A stretch of 64,000 nt of DNA from Polynucleobacter sp. JS-JIR-II-50 (GCF_018687895.1 NZ_CP061307.1:744001-808000), one strand, 5' to 3'; numbered from the stretch's first letter, positions 51,574-60,933 are shown. Program-made: numbers and translations. Notes: generated by a model not told the origin, from the sequence alone.

Positions 51574-52770
51574 CTATAAATTTTGTAAGCGCTGTAACGC
51601 ATTGGCGAGAGTTTGCTCTTGCTTTGCAAAACAAAAACGAATGACGCCAGACTCGGTAGGTTGTTCATAAAAAGCAGAAACTGGAATGGCGGCTACCCCA
51701 ACTTCACTGGTAAGCCATTTGCAAAAATCAGCCTCATTCAGTTTAGCCTGAGGGATTCCTAGCGCGGAGTAATCAGCGCATTGAAAATAACTACCGGGAC
51801 TAGGAAGCAATGTAAATTTGGTTTTACTTAAGCCGGCCCTAAAAAAATCTCGCTTAGCTTGATAAAAGGCGGGAAGATTTAAATAATGGTTTTCATCTGC
51901 AAGATAAGTAGCTAAGCCATATTGCATAGGGGTATTGACGGCAAATACATTGAACTGATGTACCTTGCGGAACTCTTTTGTTAGCGCAGATGGCGCAGCC
52001 ACATAACCCACTTTCCAACCGGTGACGTGATAAGTTTTGCCAAAGCTGGAAACTAGAAAGCTCCTAGCTGCTAACTCTGGATGGGAGGAGATACTATGGT
52101 GCTTGGCACCGTCATAGACCATATGCTCATAGACTTCGTCGCTCAGAATCAAGGCGGAAGTATTGCGAACTAAGGCTGCTAGGTGATCAAGGTCTAATGT
52201 ATCCCACACCATACCAGTCGGATTATGCGGAGTGTTAATCAAAATGAGTCGCGTTTTAGGATTGATTGCATTTGCTAATACATCCCACGGAATTTGATAC
52301 GAAGCCACTTGTCCTGATTCATCACGTACAACCTGCAATGAAATGGCAATCGTTTTACCTCCAGCTAAATCTATTGCAGGTCGGTAGCAGTCAAAGGCGG
52401 GTTCGATGATGATGACTTCATCGCCAGGACCAACGCAAGACAGTATGGCTGTAAATATGGCCTGTGTACCACCCGCAGTAATCGTGATTTCAGTCTCAGC
52501 ATCGTAGTGGTGGCTATATAAACTGCTGATCTTCTGACTAATGCCATGACGAAGTTCTGCAACTCCAGCCATAGGTGGGTATTGATTGTGATCTGCCAAC
52601 ATGGCGGCATTCACATCAGCAATGAGTTTTCTGTCGCATGGAAAGTCCGGAAAACCTTGCCCAAGATTAATCGCCTGATGCTCTGCCGCTAGAGCGGACA
52701 TCACTGTAAAGATGGTGGTTCCAACGTATGGTAGGCGACTTGGAAAAGACGGTGTCTCTAGCGGTTTCAT
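51574..52770 (-). CDS. PLP-dependent aminotransferase, methionine/kynurenine aminotransferase-like
   Basis: Fold-type I aminotransferase of 398 residues in the class I/II family. Visible motifs: HQAINLGQGFPDFPCDRKLIADV (characteristic of the YbdL/KAT group), TITAGGTQAIFTAILSCVGPGDEVIIIEPAFDCYRPAI, LILINTPHNPTGMVW, ILSDEVYEHMVYDG, the PLP Lys in VSSFGKTYHVTGWKVGYV, and the C-terminal Arg in VIRFCFAKQE. E. coli YbdL prefers methionine. The stop overlaps the dead upstream ORF of the GST gene by sequence only; the two genes are 8 bases apart on the same strand. Confidence 0.9.
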   Translation of the reverse strand: MKPLETPSFPSRLPYVGTTIFTVMSALAAEHQAINLGQGFPDFPCDRKLIADVNAAMLADHNQYPPMAGVAELRHGISQKISSLYSHHYDAETEITITAGGTQAIFTAILSCVGPGDEVIIIEPAFDCYRPAIDLAGGKTIAISLQVVRDESGQVASYQIPWDVLANAINPKTRLILINTPHNPTGMVWDTLDLDHLAALVRNTSALILSDEVYEHMVYDGAKHHSISSHPELAARSFLVSSFGKTYHVTGWKVGYVAAPSALTKEFRKVHQFNVFAVNTPMQYGLATYLADENHYLNLPAFYQAKRDFFRAGLSKTKFTLLPSPGSYFQCADYSALGIPQAKLNEADFCKWLTSEVGVAAIPVSAFYEQPTESGVIRFCFAKQEQTLANALQRLQNL

Positions 52771-52854
52771 AAGGGCAGGGGTAATGATCGGTCTTTTACA
52801 GCGGATATATCCGGTAGTCGCTAGAATGGTAAAAATACATAAACAAATTGTGCC

Positions 52855-53631
52855 ATGCTGATCGTTCTTTCACCTGCTAAATCCTTGGATTACAAGACCC
52901 CCGCCAAGGTTAAGGCACCGACTTTGCCCGAGTTTGTCTCGGAATCAGCCAAGCTGATTGCTGATCTCAAGAAGCTAGCACCGCAAGACATTGCCAAATT
53001 GATGGGTTTATCCGATCAGCTGGCCATTCTGAATGTCGGTCGCTACCGGGATTGGTCTAAGAAATTCACAGAAGAAAACAGTAAGCCGGCGATCTATGCC
53101 TTTAATGGGGATGTCTATGATGGTTTTGACGTTAAGACGCTGAATGCCAAAGCGGTAGAGTTTGCCCAAGATCACATCCGAATTTTGTCCGGCCTTTATG
53201 GTGCGCTCAAGCCTCTGGATTTGATGCAGCCATATCGCTTAGAGATGAGCACCTCATTCAAAAACGCCAGAGGTAAGGATCTTTATGCATTCTGGGGGAG
53301 TCGCGTAACCGATTCCATCAAGAAGGTTCTAGAAAAGCAAAAGAAGCCAGTCCTTCTGAACCTGGCTTCAGAAGAGTATTTCAAGGTACTCCAGCCTAAA
53401 GAATTGGATTGCCAGGTCATTTCCCCGGTATTTCAGGATGCTAAGGATGGTAAGTACAAGATTATTTCTTTTTATGCCAAGCGAGCTCGCGGCTTGATGG
53501 CTCGCTATGTGGTTGAGAATCGCATTACGGATCCCGCTGATTTAAAGGGCTTTAATTTAGATGGTTACAAGTACTATGCCGCTGAATCAAAAGTAGATAA
53601 GCCTGTATTTAGAAGGGCAGAAAGAAAATAA
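52855..53631 (+). CDS. yaaA: Peroxide stress protein YaaA (UPF0246)
   Basis: Cytosolic protein of 258 residues. It begins [20 protein letters not shown] and carries [77 protein letters not shown] and [21 protein letters not shown], a complete match to YaaA. In E. coli YaaA lowers intracellular iron and limits Fenton damage during peroxide stress; the fold binds DNA in structural work. No OxyR-type site can be discerned. The start is the ATG immediately after the divergent aminotransferase region. The next gene overlaps by one base. Confidence 0.94.
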   Translation: MLIVLSPAKSLDYKTPAKVKAPTLPEFVSESAKLIADLKKLAPQDIAKLMGLSDQLAILNVGRYRDWSKKFTEENSKPAIYAFNGDVYDGFDVKTLNAKAVEFAQDHIRILSGLYGALKPLDLMQPYRLEMSTSFKNARGKDLYAFWGSRVTDSIKKVLEKQKKPVLLNLASEEYFKVLQPKELDCQVISPVFQDAKDGKYKIISFYAKRARGLMARYVVENRITDPADLKGFNLDGYKYYAAESKVDKPVFRRAERK

Positions 53632-54842
53632 TGGCCGTGCATCGCACTAAAGCATCGCAACGGAATTCTCCAGAAGTGGAGAAGATGGTAGCTGACGCTA
53701 TTTCTTTGGCCGCATCTGGCAGTCAGATCGAGGATCGCTTCTGGGAAGAGCGCCTGAACGTGCGCTTAATGCGCTTGCTCAAAAGTCAAAATCAAAACGT
53801 GATTGATGCCGCCCTAGATCAAACCTTTCGCATCAATACGGTAGCCTTTGAAGTGCTTGCTGACATAGCCGAAACCTTGGCTGAGTCTTTGAGGGTTGAG
53901 CATGAAGGGCGGGAGTGGGATGTGTTGTTACTAGCTATGCCTATCGTTGCGCATACTCGTTATCAGATTCCATCTGGCCCATTGCCTGCCAATATTATTG
54001 AGTCAACTGCTCAGGCCCTACATAGCGCGATTGCTTCAACTGACACGCGCATTGCCATTGTTCCTTGGCTTTACAGCATTGATCAAATGCCGCATTCCCA
54101 TTGTCAAACGCGCGTACTGACTGAAGCATTGGCAACCGCGGCAATCTCCGGAAAAGATGTCAAGCTTGAGTTGCGTAATATGTCGGAAACGATTGCCGTA
54201 TTAGCAGATCCGCGTTTTATTATTGCCGCCTTAAGTGCGCCGAGCGGCTCCCCCATTTTCCGTTGGCAGGCTGAGCCACCAGCTCGCCAAGAGCGGGGTG
54301 TGAGTTTGATTGGTTGGCAAACTGCAATGCAGGAGCCGATTGCATCTCTACTCCCTGGTTGTGAGTTCGAGCTGCTCTTACCAGAGGCGTATTTCACAAA
54401 CTGCCGTTTGGCTGATAAGCATGTGCGACCTTTGAGTATTCGCGCAGCAGTCAATTTCTTGGAAAGTACTCTCGGAATTCTGCCGGCTGGCTTATCTTGT
54501 GTGGTCGGCGCCTTTGGTGAAGAGCAGGCGGATGAGTATCGAATTTCGTTCAGTGTAAAAGGTTCATCCGAAGTAATGTATGGGGTAATCTGGCCGCTGT
54601 ATGACAGGGAAAGCGTAGCAAGCGACGCTTTAAATGACCTGTCAGATGATGAGAGTCCAATTAAGAAGATTTGTGATGCCTTGCATGACGCAGGAGTAGA
54701 GGATGTATTCCGTCACGCAATGCTATTTGATCCAGAACTCTGTGATGACTGTGGGGCGCCTTTATTCCCAGATCGCTCAGGCGAGGCGGTGCATGCTGAA
54801 ATGCCCGACGATGCGCCATCACAGCAACCTTTGTTTCACTAG
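53631..54842 (+). CDS. DUF2863 family protein
   Basis: Protein of 403 residues without signal peptide or membrane segment, matching DUF2863 of Burkholderiales as I recall it. It opens with VEKMVADAISLAASGSQIEDRFWEERLNVRLMRLLKSQNQNVIDAALDQTF (family signature near residue 30) and continues with LLAMPIVAHTRYQIPSGPL, RWQAEPPARQERGVSLIGWQTAMQEPIASLLPGCEFELLLPEAYF, and RPLSIRAAVNFLESTLGILPAGLSCVVGAFGEEQADEYRISF. The C-terminus has a CDDCGAPLFPDRSGE segment with two Cys that could bind zinc. No function has been assigned. The ATG shares its A with the yaaA stop, so the two are co-translated. Confidence 0.82.
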   Translation: MAVHRTKASQRNSPEVEKMVADAISLAASGSQIEDRFWEERLNVRLMRLLKSQNQNVIDAALDQTFRINTVAFEVLADIAETLAESLRVEHEGREWDVLLLAMPIVAHTRYQIPSGPLPANIIESTAQALHSAIASTDTRIAIVPWLYSIDQMPHSHCQTRVLTEALATAAISGKDVKLELRNMSETIAVLADPRFIIAALSAPSGSPIFRWQAEPPARQERGVSLIGWQTAMQEPIASLLPGCEFELLLPEAYFTNCRLADKHVRPLSIRAAVNFLESTLGILPAGLSCVVGAFGEEQADEYRISFSVKGSSEVMYGVIWPLYDRESVASDALNDLSDDESPIKKICDALHDAGVEDVFRHAMLFDPELCDDCGAPLFPDRSGEAVHAEMPDDAPSQQPLFH

Positions 54843-54890
54843 TTAAAACAAATACAAGAAACAAAACAAGCAAAAGAAACGCTAAGCAAT

Positions 54891-54918
54891 AAAAAAGCCG
54901 AGAAGTCTCGGCTTTTTT
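54891..54918. terminator. Bidirectional intrinsic terminator between DUF2863 and MliC-like genes
   Basis: AAAAAAGCCGAG-AAGT-CTCGGCTTTTTT is a 6-bp GC stem flanked by six A-T pairs, 48 bases after the DUF2863 stop and 20 bases before the stop of the convergent gene. The symmetry suits both directions. Confidence 0.9.
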
Positions 54919-54938
54919 ATTTGATGCGGTGTGAGAAA

Positions 54939-55313
54939 TTAATTCTGCACAAATGGTTCTGCGCCAGCAAACAAGTGTGGCAACTTACCGGATTTCATAT
55001 CTGCTGTTTGGCAGAAATCGGCAAGACGTACACCCGCTTTAATGTTGAATAACATTGCTTTGTTACCCAACACCACAAGGTCGAAACCAGAGTTGGTATT
55101 TTTGTAGCGAAGACTGCCTGGCAATGAAGTTTGGCGATCCAAATCATACGTTTTGGATTCCCAAGTTAAGCGGATCTTTTCAGTTGTGCCAGCAGTTTTG
55201 AACTGCTTGCTTTCTTGACAGGTCCAAGTAAATGCTTCTTCATCAGCAAATGCATTTGCAGCGCCTAAAGCGCTAGCAAGCACAAGGCTAATGGCGAGAA
55301 GGTTTTTCTTCAT
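54939..55313 (-). CDS. Exported small protein, MliC-like (lysozyme-inhibitor fold) candidate
   Basis: Product of 124 residues with a clear signal peptide (MKKNLLAISLVLASALGAANAFA, cleavage AFA-DEE). The mature protein of about 100 residues is all-beta in appearance, with one Cys at each end (FTWTCQESKQF and LADFCQTAD), as if tied by a disulfide. The order C-x2-(S/G)K-x-F, KTYDLDRQTSLPGSLRYKN, LVVLGNKAMLF, C resembles the MliC/PliC family of C-type lysozyme inhibitors (LxxxxSASGARYxxG, WxKGDEAxL, C). This is a pattern match from memory, not a search. There is no lipobox, unlike MliC itself. It lies 11 bases downstream of mdh on the same strand. Confidence 0.55.
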   Translation of the reverse strand: MKKNLLAISLVLASALGAANAFADEEAFTWTCQESKQFKTAGTTEKIRLTWESKTYDLDRQTSLPGSLRYKNTNSGFDLVVLGNKAMLFNIKAGVRLADFCQTADMKSGKLPHLFAGAEPFVQN

Positions 55314-55323
55314 CTAGTTTTCC

Positions 55324-56313
55324 TTATGAGAGCAAGTGCTTAACGCCAGCCTGCTCTTCGAGTAACTCATTCAAGGTGTGGTTCATGCGCTCACGGGAGA
55401 ATGCATCGATCTCTAAACCTTCGATCATTTTGTATTCACCGTTTTCGCAAACTACTGGGAAGCCATAAATCACTTCAGCAGGAATATCGTATTCGCCTTT
55501 AGAAGGAATGCCCATCGTTACCCACTTACCGTTAGTGCCGAGAACCCAATCATGAATGTGATCAATAGCCGCATTCGCTGCAGAAGCTGCAGAAGACAGG
55601 CCACGCGCTTCAATGATGGCTGCACCACGCTTACCAACAGTAGGAATAAATACATCTTTGTTCCAAGCTGCATCGTTGATAGAGTCTTTGACTGACTTGC
55701 CATCGATCGTTGCAAAGCGATAGTCTGGATACATTGTTGGGCTGTGGTTGCCCCATACAACCAATTTCTCAATATCAGCTACTGGCTTGTTCAACTTGCT
55801 AGCCAATTGTGAGAGGGCGCGGTTGTGATCAAGGCGCAACATTGCTGTGAAATTCTTCGCAGGAATATCTGGAGCAGATTTCATGGCGATGTACGCATTG
55901 GTATTGGCTGGGTTACCAACAACCAATACTTTTACAGTCTTCTTAGCAACTGCATTTAATGCTTTGCCTTGAGCTGTGAAAATTTGTGCGTTAGCGGAGA
56001 GCAAGTCTTTACGCTCCATGCCAGGACCACGTGGACGTGCGCCAACTAAAAGGGCAACATCGATATCTTTAAAAGCAGTCATTGGGTCAGAGTGCGCTGA
56101 CATGCCTGCCAATAGCGGGAATGCGCAGTCTTCCAACTCCATCATGACGCCAGTTAAGGCTTTTTGAGCTTTTTCATCGGGAATCTCAAGCAATTGCAGT
56201 ATGACGGGCTGATCTTTGCCCAGCAGGTCGCCATTGGCGATGCGGAATAGAAGGGAATATCCGATTTGACCGGCTGCACCGGTTACAGCGACACGCATTG
56301 GGGCTTTTGCCAT
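55324..56313 (-). CDS. mdh: Malate dehydrogenase (NAD)
   Basis: TCA-cycle enzyme of 329 residues that interconverts malate and oxaloacetate with NAD. Motifs: [27 protein letters not shown] (Rossmann loop), [22 protein letters not shown] (substrate Arg pair), [33 protein letters not shown], and the catalytic His in [13 protein letters not shown]. Length and the LDHNRA block match the class of cytosolic Mdh in Burkholderiales. The ATG at 56313 is selected over an upstream TTG because the protein is known to begin MAK; GGAG lies 9 bases upstream. It is divergent from a GntR regulator, with a perfect palindrome in the shared 158-base region. Confidence 0.97.
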   Translation of the reverse strand: MAKAPMRVAVTGAAGQIGYSLLFRIANGDLLGKDQPVILQLLEIPDEKAQKALTGVMMELEDCAFPLLAGMSAHSDPMTAFKDIDVALLVGARPRGPGMERKDLLSANAQIFTAQGKALNAVAKKTVKVLVVGNPANTNAYIAMKSAPDIPAKNFTAMLRLDHNRALSQLASKLNKPVADIEKLVVWGNHSPTMYPDYRFATIDGKSVKDSINDAAWNKDVFIPTVGKRGAAIIEARGLSSAASAANAAIDHIHDWVLGTNGKWVTMGIPSKGEYDIPAEVIYGFPVVCENGEYKMIEGLEIDAFSRERMNHTLNELLEEQAGVKHLLS

Positions 56314-56411
56314 TACTGAGAACTCCAAAGGAAGGTTAAGTGGGTTAAATAAAGAAAACTTTTCTATTATCCATTCAAGTGTAGGGACTTTAGCTTTACA
56401 CTGTCAATGAT

Positions 56412-56425
56412 GTCTTATATAAGAC
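56412..56425. promoter_or_regulatory. Perfect 14-bp palindrome between mdh and the GntR gene
   Basis: GTCTTAT-ATAAGAC is a perfect palindrome, 47 bases upstream of the chosen GntR start and 99 bases upstream of mdh. GntR/HutC regulators bind short palindromes with AT-rich centres, so it is a strong candidate operator for the adjacent regulator. I found no second copy in the region before sdhC. Confidence 0.6.
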
Positions 56426-56471
56426 TAGAATTACCTTGAATTTTATCCAATTGACACGGCCTGGAGTTAAT

Positions 56472-57209
56472 TTGTCTGACGTGAATTTGCCTGTTGCCTC
56501 ATTTAGCCCTCTGTACGAGCAGATCAAGGCGATGATTTTGGCTAGTTTGCAAGCCGCGGAATGGCTTCCGGGGATGGCTATTCCCAGTGAAATGGAGCTT
56601 GCCGCCCGTTATGCCGTGAGTCAAGGCACTGTCCGCAAAGCCATTGATGAGCTGGCCGCCCAAAATTTACTGGTTCGCCGCCAAGGGAAGGGCACCTTTG
56701 TCGCCACCCACCAAGAAGACGACTGGCAGTATCGTTTTTTACGCTTAGCCCCGGATTCTGGTGAGAAATTTCACCTAACCAACCAATTTTTGACCTGTGA
56801 AAAGACTAAAGCTAGCGCTTACGTGGCCGAATTGCTTAAATTAAAGGCAGGCGACCCCATTATTCACATTGACCGAATTCAGAGTTTTGCGGGTAAACCC
56901 ATTGTTTTTGAAGAGATATTTCTACCTGGCTCTCGTTTTAAGGGTTTAGACCTTGAGGTCCTTAATGCTTGGCATGGTCCCATGTATGCCTTTTATGAGG
57001 GGCAATATGCCACTCATATGGTGCGGGCGGAAGAAAAAATTAAGGCTGTAGCTGCTGATCAAATGCTGGCAAAGCACCTTCACCTGGAAGAGGGCGCGCC
57101 ACTCCTTTCTGTAGAGCGGGTGGCTTTCACCTACGGGAATAAACCAGTAGAAATTCGTCACGCTAGATACGACACTTCAGAGCAGCATTACGAAAACAAA
57201 TTGAACTAA
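56472..57209 (+). CDS. GntR-family (HutC-type) transcriptional regulator
   Basis: Regulator of 245 residues from the chosen start: a winged helix (PLYEQIKAMILASLQAAEWLPGMAIPSEMELAARYAVSQGTVRKAIDELAAQNLLVRRQGKGTFVA) followed by a UTRA effector domain (FLRLAPDSGEKFHLTNQFLTCEKTKA, IIHIDRIQSFAGKPIVFEEIFLPG, LLSVERVAFTYGNKPVEIRHARYDT). TTG 56472 is preferred because GGAG lies 5 bases upstream; TTG 56436 has no such site. The position between mdh and sdhCDAB, with a perfect palindrome upstream, suggests it controls TCA-cycle genes in response to a carboxylic acid (inference). Confidence 0.9.
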   Translation: MSDVNLPVASFSPLYEQIKAMILASLQAAEWLPGMAIPSEMELAARYAVSQGTVRKAIDELAAQNLLVRRQGKGTFVATHQEDDWQYRFLRLAPDSGEKFHLTNQFLTCEKTKASAYVAELLKLKAGDPIIHIDRIQSFAGKPIVFEEIFLPGSRFKGLDLEVLNAWHGPMYAFYEGQYATHMVRAEEKIKAVAADQMLAKHLHLEEGAPLLSVERVAFTYGNKPVEIRHARYDTSEQHYENKLN

Positions 57210-57353
57210 GTGCGTTGATGAACATATCCGTTAAAACCCCTATTAAACCCCTATAAACCCGTAAAAATCCCCACCAGCCTTAAGGTTTCCAATAGAATAT
57301 GTTGCGATACAACAAAACCACAATGAACCTCCACCTAAAGATAGAGATTACCC

Positions 57354-57773
57354 ATGGTTGATTCACAGCAAAATGTAAAAAAAGATAGACCGGTTTACCG
57401 AAATATTGGTCTTGCCCAGTTGATTAAATACCGCCTTCCTTGGGCCGGCAAAGTCTCCATTCTTCATCGTATTAGCGGGGCAGCGATGTTCCTCTTGTTG
57501 CCATTTATTTTGTATCTCTTCGATCAGAGCCTTGCGTCTGAGCTGAGCTACCAAAAATTCCAAGCTTTCACCGGCAACATTTTGGTCAAGATTATTTGCC
57601 TCGGCTTGATCTGGTCTTTCTTGCACCACTTCTGTGCTGGTATTCGCTACCTTTTGCTCGATTTAGAAATCGGCGTTGAGAAGTCTGAAGCAAATCGTTC
57701 GGCCATTTTTGTTTTGTTCCTCGGCTTGGCTTTGACTGCTGTAGTGGGTCTCAAATTATTCGGCGTGTACTAA
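57354..57773 (+). CDS. sdhC: Succinate dehydrogenase cytochrome b556 subunit
   Basis: Membrane anchor of 139 residues with three helices (about 40-60, 70-95 and 115-135). Family motifs: RPVYRNIGLAQLIKYRLPWAGKVSILHRISGAAMFLLLPFILYLF, where the Ser and His pattern HRISG contributes to the quinone site, and LGLIWSFLHHFCAGIRYLLLDLEIGVEKSEAN, where the His in HHFCAG ligates heme. First gene of the sdhCDAB operon. A 144-base leader after the GntR gene contains four diverging TTAAACCCCTA-like repeats. AGAG lies 6 bases before the ATG. Confidence 0.94.
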   Translation: MVDSQQNVKKDRPVYRNIGLAQLIKYRLPWAGKVSILHRISGAAMFLLLPFILYLFDQSLASELSYQKFQAFTGNILVKIICLGLIWSFLHHFCAGIRYLLLDLEIGVEKSEANRSAIFVLFLGLALTAVVGLKLFGVY

Positions 57774-57797
57774 GCGCACATCATTTAAGGAAATTTC

Positions 57798-58163
57798 ATG
57801 CCTATTTATCAAATTGGACCAAAGCGCTTAGTTGTAGGCGCGCACTACGGCCTTAAAGAATGGATCATTCAGCGCGTTACTGCGATTGTGATGGTGGTGT
57901 TTACGATTGTTTTGTTGGTGGACTATTGCATCACTGGTAGCGCTACTTATGAAGGTTGGTCTGCTTTATTTAGCAACCAATTGATGAAGTTATTGACGCT
58001 CTTAGCATTCATCAGCTTGTTCTATCACGCTTGGATTGGTATCCGCGATATCTGGATGGATTACATCAAGCCCGTCAGCATTCGTTTAACACTCCAAGTG
58101 TTAACAGTTTTGTATCTCGTAGCCTGTGCGGCCTACGCCGTTCAAATTTTGTGGAAAGTGTAA
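57798..58163 (+). CDS. sdhD: Succinate dehydrogenase membrane anchor subunit
   Basis: Membrane anchor of 121 residues with three predicted helices (AIVMVVFTIVLLVDYCI, LMKLLTLLAFISLFYHAWIGI, LTLQVLTVLYLVACAAYAVQIL). It carries the family pattern AHYGLKEWIIQRVTAIVMV and FYHAWIGIRDIWMDYIKP, with the heme/quinone-associated Arg, His and Asp-Tyr. Together with SdhC it binds heme b and reduces ubiquinone. AAGGAAA precedes the ATG by 5 bases, and the sdhA ATG lies 4 bases after its stop. Confidence 0.93.
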   Translation: MPIYQIGPKRLVVGAHYGLKEWIIQRVTAIVMVVFTIVLLVDYCITGSATYEGWSALFSNQLMKLLTLLAFISLFYHAWIGIRDIWMDYIKPVSIRLTLQVLTVLYLVACAAYAVQILWKV

Positions 58164-58167
58164 TTCG

Positions 58168-59946
58168 ATGACTGCAATTAAAAAATCATTGCCACGCCGC
58201 CGTTTTGATGCGGTGATTATTGGGGCAGGTGGTTCCGGTATGCGCGCATCATTACAGTTGGCTGAAGCCGGCTTGAATGTTGCTGTATTAACTAAAGTAT
58301 TCCCAACACGTTCACATACAGTTGCCGCCCAGGGTGGTATCGGTGCTTCATTAGGCAACATGAGTGAAGACAATTGGCACTATCACTTCTATGACACCAT
58401 CAAGGGATCTGACTGGTTAGGTGACCAAGACGTGATCGAGTTCATGTGTCGCGAAGCTCCAAAAGTTGTTTATGAGTTAGAGCACTTTGGTATGCCATTC
58501 GACCGCAATCCAGATGGCACGATTTATCAGCGCCCCTTCGGTGGTCACACAGCAAACTATGGCGAGAAGCCAGTGCAGCGAGCTTGTGCTGCCGCTGACC
58601 GTACTGGTCATGCGATGTTGCATACCTTGTACCAACGCAACGTACGCGCCAAAACAAACTTCTTTGTTGAGTGGTTGGCCCTCGATTTAATTCGTGATGA
58701 TGCAGGCGATGTTGTTGGTGTTACTGCTCTTGAAATGGAAACAGGCCAGGTCTATATTTTGGAGGCCAAGATTGTGATGTTGGCAACCGGTGGTGCAGGC
58801 CGTATTTGGGATGCATCGACCAACGCATTTATTAATACCGGCGACGGTATGGGCTTAGCAGCTCGTGCAGGTATTCCATTGGAAGATATGGAGTTCTGGC
58901 AATTCCACCCAACTGGCGTAGCTGGTGCTGGTGTGTTGTTGACAGAGGGCTGTCGCGGTGAAGGCGGTATCTTGCGTAACAAGGATGGCGAGCGCTTCAT
59001 GGAACGTTATGCGCCAACCTATAAAGACTTAGCTCCACGCGATTTCGTATCCCGCTGTATGGACCAAGAAATTAAAGAAGGGCGCGGTTGCGGTCCTAAC
59101 GGTGACTATGTTGTGCTCGATCTGACACACATTGGTGCCGAGACCATCATGAAGCGTTTGCCTTCTGTTTATGAGATTGGTATTAACTTTGCGAACGTTG
59201 ACGTCACTAAAGAGCCGATTCCAGTAGTGCCAACGATTCACTATCAGATGGGCGGCATTCCTACGAACATCAATGGTCAAGTGGTTGTTCCAGCAAATGG
59301 AATTCATAATGAAATCGTCAATGGTTTGTATGCGATTGGTGAGTGTTCATGTGTATCCGTACACGGCGCGAATCGCTTAGGTACTAACTCACTGCTAGAC
59401 CTATTGGTATTTGGTCGTGCGGCAGGTAACCATATTGTTGGCCTAGATTTGAAAAATCGCGAGTTCAAGCCGTTGCCTGCGAATGCTGGTGAGCAAACAT
59501 TGGAGCGTATTGCGAAGTTGGATAACTCAACTTCAGGCGAGTATGCGCAAGATGTTGCAAACGACATTCGTAAGTGCATGCAGAAATATGCTGGTGTGTT
59601 CCGTAATCAAGAGCTGATGGATGAAGGTGTTCGTCAAATGGCTAAATTGACAGAGCGCGCTAAGCACTTATGGGTTAAGGATAAATCCGAGATTTTCAAT
59701 ACAGCACGTATTGAGGCTTTGGAAGTGGCTAACTTAGTCGAGACTGCAAATGCAACCATGATTTCTGCGGCTGCTCGTAAAGAGAGTCGTGGTGCGCATT
59801 CGCATGATGACCATCAAGAGCGTGACGATGAGAATTGGATGAAGCATACCCTTTGGTACAGCGAGGGAAACAAGCTTTCATACAAGCCAGTTGTCTTGAA
59901 GCCTCTCACTGTTGAGTCCTTTCCTCCTAAAGAACGTACTTTCTAA
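58168..59946 (+). CDS. sdhA: Succinate dehydrogenase flavoprotein subunit
   Basis: Catalytic FAD subunit of 592 residues that oxidises succinate to fumarate on the cytoplasmic face of complex II. Motifs: FDAVIIGAGGSGMRASLQLAEAG (FAD Rossmann), TRSHTVAAQGGIGASLGN (the flavinylation His in SHTVAAQGG), PFDRNPDGTIYQRPFGGHT, EDMEFWQFHPTGVAGAGVLLTEGCRGEGGILRN, and GANRLGTNSLLDLLVFGRAAG. The ATG at 58168 is chosen; an in-frame TTG 42 bases upstream lies inside sdhD and is rejected. FAD attachment is assisted by SdhE, encoded two genes downstream. Confidence 0.98.
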   Translation: MTAIKKSLPRRRFDAVIIGAGGSGMRASLQLAEAGLNVAVLTKVFPTRSHTVAAQGGIGASLGNMSEDNWHYHFYDTIKGSDWLGDQDVIEFMCREAPKVVYELEHFGMPFDRNPDGTIYQRPFGGHTANYGEKPVQRACAAADRTGHAMLHTLYQRNVRAKTNFFVEWLALDLIRDDAGDVVGVTALEMETGQVYILEAKIVMLATGGAGRIWDASTNAFINTGDGMGLAARAGIPLEDMEFWQFHPTGVAGAGVLLTEGCRGEGGILRNKDGERFMERYAPTYKDLAPRDFVSRCMDQEIKEGRGCGPNGDYVVLDLTHIGAETIMKRLPSVYEIGINFANVDVTKEPIPVVPTIHYQMGGIPTNINGQVVVPANGIHNEIVNGLYAIGECSCVSVHGANRLGTNSLLDLLVFGRAAGNHIVGLDLKNREFKPLPANAGEQTLERIAKLDNSTSGEYAQDVANDIRKCMQKYAGVFRNQELMDEGVRQMAKLTERAKHLWVKDKSEIFNTARIEALEVANLVETANATMISAAARKESRGAHSHDDHQERDDENWMKHTLWYSEGNKLSYKPVVLKPLTVESFPPKERTF

Positions 59947-59962
59947 GCAAAAGAGATAGAAG

Positions 59963-60667
59963 ATGAGTGATATCCGTATATTCGAAATTTACCGCTACGA
60001 TCCAGATGTCGATGCTGCTCCACGCATGCAACGTTATGAGTTAGAGCTCACTGGTGAGCGTATGTTGTTGGACGCTTTGATTTCTTTGAAGAAGCAAGAT
60101 GAGACGATTTCTTATCGTCGCTCATGCCGTGAGGGCGTGTGCGGTTCAGATGCTATGAACATCAACGGTAAAAATGGTTTGGCTTGTTTGACTAATATGT
60201 TGACTTTGCCTAAGGTCATTACATTGCGCCCATTGCCTGGCTTGCCAGTAGTGCGCGACTTGATCGTTGATATGACTTTGTTCTTCAAGCAATATTTGTC
60301 TATCAAGCCTTACTTGGTAAATGACAATCCTCCTCCTGAAAAAGAGCGTCTCCAGAGTCCTGAAGAGCGTGAAGAGTTGAATGGCTTGTATGAGTGCATC
60401 TTATGCGCGTCATGCTCAACTTCATGCCCATCTTTCTGGTGGAATCCAGACAAGTTCGTTGGCCCAGCTGGTTTATTGCAGGCTTATCGCTTTATTGCCG
60501 ATAGCCGTGATGAGGATACCAATCAGCGCTTGGATAATTTGGAAGACCCATACCGCTTGTTCCGTTGCCACACCATTATGAATTGCGTAGATGTATGTCC
60601 TAAGCACTTGAACCCAACGAAAGCAATTGGCAAGATCAAGGAGTTGATGGTTCGTAGGGCAGTATGA
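59963..60667 (+). CDS. sdhB: Succinate dehydrogenase iron-sulfur subunit
   Basis: Electron-transfer subunit of 234 residues with three Fe-S clusters: [2Fe-2S] in [24 protein letters not shown], [4Fe-4S] in [28 protein letters not shown], and [3Fe-4S] in [28 protein letters not shown]. It passes electrons from FADH2 to quinone. The order CDAB with B last is standard. Its stop overlaps the sdhE start (ATGA), so assembly factor and subunit are co-translated. Confidence 0.98.
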   Translation: MSDIRIFEIYRYDPDVDAAPRMQRYELELTGERMLLDALISLKKQDETISYRRSCREGVCGSDAMNINGKNGLACLTNMLTLPKVITLRPLPGLPVVRDLIVDMTLFFKQYLSIKPYLVNDNPPPEKERLQSPEEREELNGLYECILCASCSTSCPSFWWNPDKFVGPAGLLQAYRFIADSRDEDTNQRLDNLEDPYRLFRCHTIMNCVDVCPKHLNPTKAIGKIKELMVRRAV

Positions 60668-60933
60668 CCCTCGGCAATGCAGAGTTATATCGTTTAAAGA
60701 GCGATGCCCGCAGGGGCTTGCTAGAGAACGACTTAATTCTGCAACGTTTCTTTGAGCGTTACGGCACTCAGTTAAGCGTAGAGGATGGAATGGTTTTAAG
60801 CCAGTTATTAGCTTTAGATGACAACGACTTGATGGATTTATTGATTGGTCGTAAAGATTCTGTAGCCAGCCTGGAGAAAGAGATGCAAACAGACTCTTTC
60901 AAGATGGTTTTACTAAGGCTGAGAGAGAAGTAA
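60664..60933 (+). CDS. sdhE: FAD assembly factor SdhE
   Basis: Small cytosolic protein of 89 residues required for covalent FAD attachment to SdhA. The family signature [24 protein letters not shown] includes the essential R-G (RRGLLE), and the tail [20 protein letters not shown] matches the family. It overlaps the sdhB stop by 4 bases. Most Burkholderiales carry it in this place, and the 82-base gap before gltA probably holds a separate promoter or processing site. Confidence 0.94.
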   Translation: MTLGNAELYRLKSDARRGLLENDLILQRFFERYGTQLSVEDGMVLSQLLALDDNDLMDLLIGRKDSVASLEKEMQTDSFKMVLLRLREK

